A DNA stretch of 64,000 nt from Perilla frutescens. Taxonomy: Eukaryota; Streptophyta; Magnoliopsida; Lamiales; Lamiaceae. The position numbers were made by a program, and so were the translations under genes. Below, one piece after another: positions 24,297 to 35,100 of the stretch. The first letter of the stretch is position 1, and each line of letters opens with the position of its first letter. The DNA is taken from assembly GCA_026008535.1 (NCBI GenBank), contig BRKX01000004.1, positions 58,908,501-58,972,500 of the forward strand, written 5' to 3'. Below the pieces are notes generated by a model. It was not told where the DNA came from. It did not search any database and saw nothing but the letters and a program-made list of their open reading frames with translations.

Positions 24297-24422
24297 CTTG
24301 TGTGATCTCCTTAGAGTACATGTTGGATGGATTGATTAGATGTAGTTGTGGTTTTTGGATCGTGTGATCTCCTTAGAGGACATGTTGGATGGATTGATTA
24401 GATGTAGTTGTGGTTTTTGGAT
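24297..24422 (+). repeat. 62-bp direct tandem repeat, two copies
   Basis: Two adjacent copies of GTGTGATCTCCTTAGAG ... GTGGTTTTTGGAT differ at two or three positions. A degenerate TGGATGGATYG continuation runs to about 24500. They lie in the 3' region of the CACTA-2 gene. Confidence 0.8.
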
Positions 24423-24599
24423 GGATTGTTTTAATTTGTATTTTCGATGGATCGTTTGAATTTGTAGTTTGGATGAATCGTGTTAATTTATATTTTGGAT
24501 GGATTGTTGATTAGTGGTATAAATTATTATTATTGGAACATTATTACAGATTTTAATAATAACAATTTATATAAAATTGTTGCTTAATCATACCATTTT

Positions 24600-25290
24600 A
24601 ACAACGATTTTTAAAATAACAACCGTTGTAAAAAAGACTGAAGACAACATTTACACAATGTTGTCTTAAGAATCATACACAAGTGTTTTACGCCGTTCTT
24701 TAGAATAAAACCGTTGTCTAAAAGCCCTAAGACAACGTTTTTCAAAGCTTTTACAAGAGATTAGAAACGTTGTCATAACAACCTAAGACAAGGGTTTTCG
24801 ACCGTTGTCTTCAGCACAAAACCGTTGTCATAAGATCTTAACACAACATTTTAAATACAAGCACAATAGATAAACACCGTTGTGATAAAAACTTAAGACA
24901 AGTGTGTATAACCGTTGTCTTAAGAGAAAAACTGTTGTTGTATGGCCTAAGTACAACGGTTTTAATTCTATGACTACAAATTAAAACCCTTGTCATAAGA
25001 AATAAAGATAAGGGTGGATAACCATTGTCTTAATGAAAAAACTGTTGTCTATGTCCCTTGAAGACAACGGTTTTAATTCTATTACAACAGAGGAAAACCC
25101 TTGTCATCAGGTGTTGAGACAAGGGTTGAGAACCGTTGTCGTAAGATACGAAACCGTTGTTATAAGAGGTTAAGACAATGGTGGTTATCCGTTGTCTCTA
25201 ATCACCCCTAAAGACAACACCATCAATGACAACGGTTATGGTATTCTTAAGACAACAGTTTTTACCCGTTGTCTATGTTCATTTTTCTTG
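24600..25290. repeat. CACTA-2 right subterminal repeat array
   Basis: More than a dozen GACAACGGTTTT / AAACCGTTGTCT words in both orientations up to the terminal TTTTTCTTGTAGTG. Confidence 0.85.
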
Positions 25291-25585
25291 TAGTGTGGAT
25301 TCGATCCCATATGTACCGATGCGCATTTTCTACTGCCGATCATTTACCGATGACTATAAATTAGTTGGCCGATGAGGATATAACAACGTAAGCTAGCGCA
25401 CACGGCCAAAATCGCCCAAACATGTAAACCAGAAATTCATACATCATATTTCATTGGCGCATACATACAAAATATGTTATGTTTCTGATAAGGTTAGAAT
25501 TCTGACGTACCAAACGTACGGCAAACATGTTAACCAAACAATAAAGATATAATTACAGAACATTCAGGCTTGAAAGTTTAGTAGA

Positions 25586-26555
25586 TCACTCAGATGGCGC
25601 TAAAGTGCTCTCATCAGTGCTATATCTGAACACCATTTGTGCCACATGCTTACGGCAGTTCATGATATCAGCCTCTGTATCCATTTTGGTTTGCTCGTCG
25701 GACAACATAATTTTCACGTACCGCAGAGCAAATAAACCACAACTCACACTGTCTTTTTGTTTGTACGGATTCGTCTGGAGAGTCCTCCAATACCATTGGG
25801 CATATCTCAGTTTGTTAGGAAAAACACGCACACAATCACGAAAACAGACACTAGAATTGTTTACCCAGTTCGATATGATGTGTATCTACGTCTGGGGACG
25901 ATGCCAAGCCAGGGTTTTCACTATATTTTCGGATGCCATTTACAATGGGAGAATAACAATAAATAGATGCTAACAACCGAGCCCTAAACAGCGTGGGCCC
26001 AAAAAAAATACTTGTACGGAAGCCCAAAAAAATACCTCAGTTGGATCGCCGAACTCGTGGTAGGATTCACTTCCTTCCAGGCTCCATACTCCAACACAGT
26101 TGCGGTACATCTCTTGCATCCCATAATCCACAATATTTCAGCAATTGGGCTAAGACACACAACAGTAGAATGAAGTATTCTTTCCGGCTTCATTCGATGT
26201 CCTCTGTCCACACATGTTGTTTTGGGTCGAGCAATGTTATGGCATATCTCTGGAAATCCACCAAACATGCTACCCAATGTCTCGGTAAATGGACGACAAA
26301 GACAAGCTGCATAAACACATGATAATTAGTAACCATTGTAATTCAACAGCATCTGTGATTACCCAGTCAAATGAGAACACTGCTGGATTTATTACCTTAT
26401 TATAGTCGTACCAAGGTTTTAATGGACCCCAACCAGGTAGTTCTCCTGACACATATTGGGATAAACCTGCCAGGTCCTCGACTGAAATTTCTTCTTCCGT
26501 TTCTGCACCAAGCTTGCCTAGGTCTTCTCTCTGAAGGAATTGCACCGCTTTCCAC
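25586..26555 (-). pseudogene. MULE-1 Ulp1/C48 peptidase gene, C-terminal half
   Basis: The minus-strand end of the DUF1985/C48 gene. The last exon (25831-25586) reads KQKDSVSCGLFALRYV, with the Gln and catalytic Cys of Ulp1-type peptidases, and stops at 25586. Upstream pieces near 26000-26290 and 26380-26555 include GPLKPWYDYNKVI and SVEDLAGLSQYVSG, but the frame is broken. The Ty1/copia element is inserted immediately upstream (26561) and separates this part from the N-terminal half at 35101-37984. Compare the better preserved MULE-2 gene at 42843-45628. Confidence 0.65.
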
Positions 26556-26560
26556 GGTTG

Positions 26561-28002
26561 TGTTAGTTTTGTATACTGGAAGACTTGTCTTTGTATACTT
26601 TTCTGATGATATGATGATATGAAATGAAAGTTATTGCAGTCACTGTTTGCATTTAGATTATGTTCTATAATTATTTTATGCAATGTTCCATATACTTACA
26701 TTGTAGATGATATGGTGTGGGGAGTCACACGGTAAGATCATATCATTAGAACCTTGTAATGTATTAAATAGCTCACGGCTTAGATGGTCCTGAACACACT
26801 ATCGGTACACCGTAGAATAATCTGATAAGTTAGTTTATCTTGACTAACTGATTATTCTAGTACACTCATTAGTGTATTGAGGAGGATCATGATAGGATAC
26901 TATTCTCTGTCTCTGACCCAGTTACTGAGAGAACAAAGATCCACAGAGTTCAGGTTCTGAACTCATGTGATATTGGCGAGCATATGTGTGCGTTGTTTAT
27001 TACTTTGACTTATCAATGGGTGAGATCTTTTCGTAGATCAAATTTGATATCTTAGGTAATAACAATGTATACATGATGTCTCGAGCAGTATGCATGAGCA
27101 CCGTGTCCTGGTGCGCCAGGTTGATGATGTTCTCTTGAGGAAGCACAAGTTCATGTTGAAACCCTGCAGGTGGAATTTATTCCGTACATGAATAAAGCTT
27201 GTGTGGTACTACTCAAGGTTTTAGATGTTAATTAATTATAGCTGTCAGAGGATGACATAATTAATTAATGAAAATTATATCTTAAACACGGGGAATGGCT
27301 GGACTAAAGGAGAAAGCATATTCGTAAATATGTATTAAATTGGTAGGTCAGTTTTACTTCTTTAGTCGAATAAAAGTAAAACTTAATTTATTTAATTATA
27401 TCCTAGGTTTATTGGATATTGGATATTAAATAAATTAGTGGGCCAATTTAATATTCTTCTAGATCCCTGTTGTAGCCCAATTGACTGATAGTGGACTGGA
27501 TATTGAACTTGAGATAGAGGCCCAGCCCAATAGGGCTGGAACATGAAATTTCACCCCTCCCTATATATAAGGGGAGGGAGCACGAAATTTTAAGATAATA
27601 ATCATAAGAAATCAGCCCCTCTTTGTCTCTCAAAGTTATCTACATATTCCACAAGCCTATCTAGTAGATTTCAGCCTACTCTGAATCTAGATACAGTCCG
27701 AAAATACAATAGAAGATCTTGGAGTAGAATTGTGGTGGTCGAAATTTTGAGCATAGGTGGCGCCATTCCTGTATTCATTCAACAGCAAGATTAGATCTTT
27801 AATCTTGTCCATAGACTGTCTATCGATTTGTAAGTAGATTCTTTTCTATGTCTTCCACTTTATTAGATTCGAATATGCTCTGCATGCTTTTTTATTAGAC
27901 TGTGATAAACATGCATGTGACATAAAATTATGATTTGCATGAACACGGATTAAAGAACAACCAAATGATCCTGCGGTGGTTTAATTCGAAAAAATCCCAA
28001 CA
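26561..28002 (+). repeat. 5' LTR of the copia element
   Basis: 1442 bp, aligned end to end with 33654-35095 with about 44 differences. The region CCCTCCCTATATATAAGG (about 27554-27572) is the likely TATA region of the LTR promoter. Confidence 0.93.
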
Positions 28003-28004
28003 AC

Positions 28005-28016
28005 TGGTATCAAAGC
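28005..28016 (+). promoter_or_regulatory. Primer-binding site of the copia element
   Basis: TGGTATCAAAGC lies two bases inside the 5' LTR. It matches the 3' end of initiator tRNA-Met (usual plant form TGGTATCAGAGC) with one change. The leader 28017-29635 is non-coding. Confidence 0.85.
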
Positions 28017-29635
28017 GGGTTTTGGCACTGTTCTAGGATTAATCCGAACATGAAATTCGAACTACATATTAAATTTGATGATAAATTTATGGTGTTTAAA
28101 ATTTCAGATTTAATTTTCATGTATTTCAATTTTATGGTATTCAAAACTTGGAAGAATTTGAGATGTAAAAATCGAAAATTCTAGTTTTGAGGGTACTTGA
28201 ATTTTCGGTCACTATGGGATTAAATTTGGGATGATATTTGATGTTCTTCAAATTTCCAAATTTAATTCTCATAGGGGTCGAAAATTTGGATATCAAAATT
28301 TCAATTTTATTTAAGATATATTTTCGAAAATATACAAGTTAAAAATTGGTGGATAATTTTTTAATTTCCAATTTTTATCTTGTGGATAATATCGAATTAA
28401 TTAATTTAATTAATTGTTAAATTCGATTATTATTTAATATTCATGCATAGATATCATATGTTATTTTATGTGGATTATATAATACATGATTGTTGGTTTT
28501 GTAGACTGTGTTTGTTTACAGGTTTACCAACTATCATGGCTCCTTTATTTTATGTGATGTATGTTTATGTTGAATGGATGTTGGTCGTATGCCGGTTTGG
28601 CTACGTGATTTTAATCCATGAGAAAATCCATGGATTAGGTCTAGGTTTTATTTTACGTTGTTTTAATGTAATAGATATAAAGCTGTTAGACCGAGTTTTT
28701 GAGTTGTAATTTTTATTCTAGCAATATTAGATTTTTCCTTTCAGAATAGATAGTCTGTATTGAATAAAGATCGGAGATCAACTCAAAAGAAGGAAAGTGG
28801 TTCAGCACCAAAAAGGAAAGTTCACCGGTTCACGTCCCGAAACCCTAAATGGAGCTAGGATTTTCGGCGAGGCGCGGTGAAAGGGCGGCGGTTCCTAGCC
28901 TGTTCCGGAGCTGACTTTCCAGTTTTATCTCATCAATCAACAATAAGCCATGATAGTTGGAATATTACTGTTGCTTATTATGTTGAAGCATGCAATGGAT
29001 GTTTATCATTTTATGTGATGTTTGCATGTTCGATAATGGGATAAAATGAAACCTCAAACATAAATAACTAAGTGGGAGAGATTCATACCAAAGTATGTAG
29101 AAATCTCATACGGTCTCCATTAAAATCTGGTTTAATTGAGAAGTGATGGGCATGCGCGTTGACATCGGTCTTCCTCCATATCGGATGTGTCATATCACAG
29201 ATTTCTCTAGAAATTAAATCTCCTAAATGGATAGCTGTAGAACACTATTAGGACTAATTGACTCCTCCATCTAGAGCAGTTAAATTCGAATAGTGTTCTT
29301 AGTGCAAAGATAATGGTGTGCACACTTAGATGTAATTTATTGATAAATGTCCACACGATCGTGGCTTATCAGTTAGATGATTACATGACCGTGTTTATTA
29401 TCCGGCTATTAATTTTCTTATTGTAAGGAAACTCAACTGGAGGCAAATTAAAGGTTTAACCTATTTAAAAATGGATTTTATAAACGTCCACACTATCGTG
29501 GCTCATAGAAGACCTTTTTAAAGTGTCGGTGGAAAAGTATATAATTTTTGTGAGGTTTTCAATTATATACTGTTTATCCTAAACGTGTTTTGTGACTGTA
29601 CTGCATGTTTTAATTTCAGTTATTTCATATCATCA

Positions 29636-32600
29636 ATGACACTCTCCAATTTGTCCTCAATCCTCAAAGAAAACAAACTTGTTGGTGAAAACTACAATGA
29701 CTGGCTTCGTAACCTTAACTTAGTTCTTGTTGCTGAGGGACACAAGTTTGTACCTGAAGAGGTTTGTCCTCAGAAGCTAGATGAGGGTTCTGACGAAGCC
29801 CAAAAGATTGCATATGATAAGTGGGTTAGATCTAATGAGATATCGCACTGTTACATCTTGGCATCTATGTCAAGTGTGTTGCAACATCAGCACGAGCCTA
29901 TGAAAACCGCTTATGATATCATGTACAACCTTAGACAGCTATTCGGTCATCAGAATCACTCGGCACGCCATTTGGCCATGAAGAAGCTAATGGATGTGAG
30001 AATGTCTGACTCCACACCTGTTAGGGATCACGTTCTCATGATGATGGGGTATTTATCTGAGATCGAGACCTTGGGTGGAGAGCTAGATGGTGATTCTCAA
30101 ATCGACATTGTTCTTCATAGCTTGTCCTCAAAGTTTGAGCAGTTCAGGCTGAATTTTAACATGATTAAAAGGGATGTCAGCCTGATTGAACTGCTCATAG
30201 ATCTTCAGGTGGCTGAATTGCTCCAAAATAGCGATCCTCAGGCCCACATAGCTGAAAAGGGCGCGTCTTCTTCTGGTGGAAAAAGGAAGAAGAGAAACGC
30301 ACCTAAGAAGGCTGCAGATGAGGCGCCTAAGGCGAAGAAGCCAAAGGAAAAGATTTCTCCCGAGGAGTTCAAGTCGAAGACTAAGTGCTTCAAGTGCGGC
30401 CAACCAGGTCACTAGAAGGCAGCGTGTCCTAACAAGAAGAAGAAGAGAGGTACATCTCACACTCTGGTTATGGAAACATGTTTAGCAACTTGTTCTACCC
30501 AGTCATGGGTAGTAGATACTGGAGCTACTGATCATGTTTGCATGTCTTTACAGGGGTTCCTGGTAAAAAGACAGCTGAGTGAGGACGAGATCACCGTCTA
30601 CATGGGCAATGCTATGAGAGTGGCAGCTATTGCAGTGGGAGACGTTGTTTTACCTTTCAGTAGTGATAGAACTTTGGTTTTGAAAGATTGTCTTTATGTG
30701 CCTGGTTTTAGGCGAAACTTGATTTCAGTTTCTAAATTGATTATGGATGGATATTCTGTTTCTTTTTATAACAAAGTAGTTATCTTTAGTGGTAAACATT
30801 TTATCTGTTTTGGCACATTGGATGGACACTTATACTTTCTTAAACCAATTGAAAACACCATGCAAAGACAACTGTTGAATACATCGATCATAAACCCTAA
30901 CAAGAGAAAAGAACCTTCGGAATTGAATCAAACCTATCTTTGGCATCTAAGGCTAGGTCATATTAACCTTAAAAGGATACAAAGGCTTATAAACGATGGA
31001 CCATTGTCTTCTTTGGAACTGGAATCGTTTCCTTTGTGTGAATCCTGTTTGGAAGGTAAAATGACCAAGCGTCCTTTCCAGTCAAAAGGAAATAGATCCG
31101 AAGGGCTATTGGATTTGATTCACTCTGACCTATGCGGCCCTATGTCAGTTCAAGCTCGAGGAGGGTTCGAGTATTTCATCACTCTTATTGATGATTACTC
31201 TAGATACGGTTAAATCTACATGTTACGTCGCAAGTCTGAATGCTTTGAGAAATTCAAAGAGTTTAAGGCGGAAGCGGAGAAACGAACAGGTAGAAGTATC
31301 AAGTCACTACGTTCTGATTGTGGTGGCGAGTACCTCTCAAACCAATTTAGAGATTACATGGCAAAGAGTGGGATTACATCCCAGTTGACTGCGCCTGAAA
31401 CGCCACAGCAGAATGGCGTGGCGGAAAGAAGGAATCGTACATTGTTAGAGATGGTTAGATCGATGATGAGTTATTCTGAGTTGCCTATTTCATTCTGGGG
31501 ATATGCCCTGGAAACGGCAGCCTATATTCTTAACTTGGTTCCATTGAAATCAGTTCCTGCTACACCAACAGAACTATGGATTGGACGAAAGCCCAGTTTG
31601 AACCATATTCGGATTTAGGGTAGCCCAGCACACGTGTTGGACAAGGAAGCTGATAAGCTGGCACCCCATACTGATGTAAGGCTGTTCATTGGATATCCAA
31701 GAGGAACGAAAGGTGGTTTATTTTATAGTCCTAAGGATCAGAAGATCATTGTTAGCACCAATGCTCGATTCTTAGAGGAAGACTATGTCATAAACCACAA
31801 ACCAAGGAGTCACATCATCCTTGAGGAGTTAAGGGGAGGATCGAATCCTACACCAGTTGTATAAGAAGAGGAACCACCAAACACTGCACAATGTGTCACA
31901 GAAGTACGAGAACTGCCTCGTCACAGTGGGAGGGTTGTACGCCAACCTTCATTGGTCTGGGAGAGGCTTCAGATTTCCCAGAGGGTCTCAATGAATTGGA
32001 TCCCAGGATCTATGATGAGGTAATTCGAGATAAAGATGCGGATTCTTGGAAAACTGCAATGGAGTCTGAGATTGGATCTATGGATCACAATGAAGTCTGG
32101 GATCTTGTAGAACCACAAGAAAGGGTAAAACCCATTGGCTGTAAGTGGGTCTACAAGCGCAAGAGAGGATCTGACGGGAAGGTTGAAACCTTCAAGGCAA
32201 GATTGGTGGCAAAAGGGTATACTCAAAAAGAAGGGATCGATTATGAGGAAACCTTTTCGCCGGTAGCCATGCTTAAGTCAATCCGGATTCTCTTGTCTAT
32301 TGCCGCTCATTTGGATTATGAGATCTGGCAGATGGATGTCAAGACAGCTTTCCTAAATGAAAGTCTTGAGGAAAACATTCACATGAAACAACCAGAGGGA
32401 TTCATTGCTAAGGGCCAAGAGCACTTGGTGTGTAAGCTTAAGAGATCCATTTATAGACTTAAGTAGGCATCGAAATCTTGGAACATCCGATTTGATGAGG
32501 TTATCCAGTCATATAGATTCGTGCAAAATCCGGATGAGAGCTGTGTGTACAAGAAATGTGATGGAAACGTGGTGGCATTCCTCATACTTTATGTTGATGA

Positions 32601-33577
32601 CATCTTGCTTATTGGAAACAATAAGAAGGTGTTATCAAACATTAGGGTGTGGTTGTCCAAGCAGTTCGATATGAAGGATCTGGGTGAAGCCGGACATGTC
32701 CTTGGCATCAAGATCATTCGAGATCGTCAGAAAAGGATGTTATGTCTGTTCCAGGTGACTTATATCGATACAGTACTAGCTAGATTTGGTATGCAAGATT
32801 CTAAGAAAGGTTTTATACCTTACAGGCATGGAATTCATCTATCTAAGGAAATGTGTCCCCAAACACAGTCTGAGATAGAGGAAATGAAGAAAGTACCATA
32901 TGCTTCGGCTGTGGGAAGTTTGATGTATGCTATGCTATGCACTAGGCCTGATATATGCTATGCCGTTGGCATGGTAAGCAGATATCAGTCTAACCCTAGA
33001 CAAGGTCACTGGACTGCGGTCAAAAAATTCTCAAGTATCTTAAATGGACTCGAGATTACATGTTGGTTTTCCGCTCTGATAGTCTAGTACATTTAGGTTA
33101 CACGGACTTAGATTTTCAATCTGACAAAGATCAGAGTAAGTCTACCTTGGCTATGTGTTTACATTAGGAGGTGGAGCCATCGCATAGAGAAGCATTAAGT
33201 AGAAATGCATTGCGAATTCTACCATGGAAGCCGAGTATGTAGCTGCCTCTGAGGCTGCAAAAGAGGTTGTCTGGCTCCGCAGGTTCCTAGTGCGCTTGGG
33301 CGTGGTTTCTGATTTGCCTAAGACTATCACGATATACTGTGATAATTCTGGTGCAGTGGCAAATTTAAAGGAACCCAGAGCCCACAAGGCAAGTAAACAC
33401 ATAAAGAGAAAGTACCATCTTATACGAGAAATCGTTAAGAGAGGAGACGTGGCGGTGTTCAAGATTGCATCGGAGGACAACCTGGCTGATCCATTCACGA
33501 AGAGCCTAGCAGCTAAGACCTTTGATGGTCACGTGGAGAAAATGAGAGTGAGATGCAGACCTAAGGGCGCAGTTTGA
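29636..33577 (+). pseudogene. copia gag-pol polyprotein, multiply broken
   Basis: Gag starts at 29636 (MTLSNLSSILKENKLVG). The CCHC knuckle CFKCGQPGH is followed by a TAG at 30413 where Trp is expected. Protease has WVVDTGATDHV. Integrase has a conserved HLRLGHIN and C-x2-C region and the DDE motifs (IHSDLCGP, SDCGGEY, PQQNGVAERRNRT). RT includes KARLVAKGYTQ, WQMDVKTAFLN and the catalytic YVDDILLIG. RNase H carries MEAEYVAASEAAKE and ends KTFDGHVEKM. Stops are at 30413, 31211, 31616, 31862 and 32464, with frameshifts near 31950 and 33037. Several stops look like Trp or Gln codons changed by G-to-A or C-to-T. Confidence 0.93.
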
Positions 33578-33653
33578 GTTAATAGCTTAGATTGGAGAGT
33601 TAGCCAATTAGTTATTATGCTTGAAAGACATGCTTCAAGTATAAGTGGGAGAT

Positions 33654-35095
33654 TGTTAGCTTTGTATACTGGAAGACTTGTCTTTGTATACTTTTCTGAT
33701 GATATGATGATATGAAATGAAAGTTATTACAGTCACTATTTGCATTTAGATTATGTTCTATAATTATTTTATGCAATGTTCCATATACTTACATTGTAGA
33801 TGATATGGTGTGGGGAGTCACACGGTAAGATCATATCATTAGAACCTTGTAATGTATTAAATAGCTCACGGCTTAGATGGTCCTGAACACACCATCGGTA
33901 CACCGTAGAATAATCTGATAAGTTAGTTTATCTTGACTAACTGATTATTCTAGTACACTCATTAGTGTATTGAGGAGGATCACGATAGGATACTATTCTC
34001 TGTCTCTGACCCAATTACTAAGAGAATAAAGATCCACAGAGTTCAGGTTCTGAACTCATGTGATATTGGCGAGCAATGTGTGCATTGTTTATTACTTTGA
34101 CTTATCAATAGGTGAGATCTTTTCGTAGATCGAATTCGATATCTTGGGTAATAACAATGTATACATGATGTCTCGAGCAGTATGCATGAGCACCGTGTTC
34201 TGGTGTGCCAGGTTGATGATGTTCTCTTGAGGAAGCACAAGTTCATGTTGAAACCCTGCAGGTGGAATTTATTCCGTACATGAATAAAGCTTGTGTGGTA
34301 CTACTCAAGGTTTTAGATGTTAATTAATTATAGCTGTCAAAGGATGACATAATTAATTAATGAAAATTATATCTTAAACACGGGGAATGGCTGGACTAAA
34401 GGAGAAAGGATATTCGTAAATATGTATTAAATTGATAGGTCAGTTTTACTTCTTTAGTGGAATAAAAGTAAAACTTAATTTATTTAATTATATCCTAGGT
34501 TTATTGGATATTGGATATTAAATAAATTAGTGGGCCAATTTAATATTCTTCTAGATCCCTGTTGTAGCCCAATTGACTGATAGTGGACTGGATATTGAAC
34601 TTGAGATAGAGGCCCAGCCCAATAGGGCTGGAACATGAAATTTCGCCCCTCCCTATATATAAAGGGAGTGGGGCACGAAATTTTAAGATAATAATCATAA
34701 GAAATCAGCCCCTCTTTGTCTCTCAAAGTTATCCACATATTCCACAAGCCTATCTAGTAGATTTCAGCTCACTCTGAATCTAGATACAGTCCGGGAATAC
34801 AACAGAAGATCTTGGAGTAGAATTGTGGTGGTCGAAATTTTGAGCATAGGTGGCGCCATTCCTGTATTCATTCAACAGCAAGATTAGATCTTTAATCTTG
34901 TCTACAGACCGTCTATCGATTTGTAAGTAGATTCGTTTCTATGTCTTCCGCTTTATTAGATTCGAATCTGCTCTGCATGATTTTTGATTAGACTGTGATA
35001 AACATGCATGTGACATAAAATTATGATTTACATAAACACGGATTAAAGAACAATCAAATGATCCTGCGGTGGTTTGATTCGAAAAAACCCCAATA
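33654..35095 (+). repeat. 3' LTR of the copia element
   Basis: 1442 bp, partner of 26561-28002. It is preceded by the polypurine tract AAGTGGGAGAT at about 33643-33653. Confidence 0.93.
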
Positions 35096-35100
35096 GGTTG

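Larger units (their letters stand above)
19505..25295 (+). mobile_element. CACTA-2: deletion-derivative CACTA (En/Spm) transposon
   Basis: Begins CACTACAAGAAAAATG and ends CATTTTTCTTGTAGTG. The 3-bp target duplication is TGG (19502-19504 and 25296-25298). Length is 5791 bp. Arrays of GACAACGGTTTT / AACCGTTGTC words fill both ends (19540-19770 and 24600-25290). The plus-strand coding remnant has the transposase-associated N-terminal domain and a C-terminal C48 peptidase, but the TNP2 transposase core between them is missing, so the element cannot be autonomous. Confidence 0.92.
26561..35095 (+). mobile_element. Ty1/copia LTR retrotransposon, full length but dead
   Basis: Two 1442-bp LTRs (26561-28002 and 33654-35095) start TGTTAG. 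The 5' copy ends CCCAACA; the 3' copy ends CCCAATA through a CA-to-TA change. The 5-bp target duplication GGTTG is perfect (26556-26560 and 35096-35100). A primer site TGGTATCAAAGC (initiator tRNA-Met type) starts at 28005, and a purine tract AAGTGGGAGAT lies just before the 3' LTR. Protein order is gag, protease, integrase, RT, RNase H, which defines Ty1/copia. I counted about 44 LTR differences (about 3 percent). The clade is not resolved. Confidence 0.95.
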
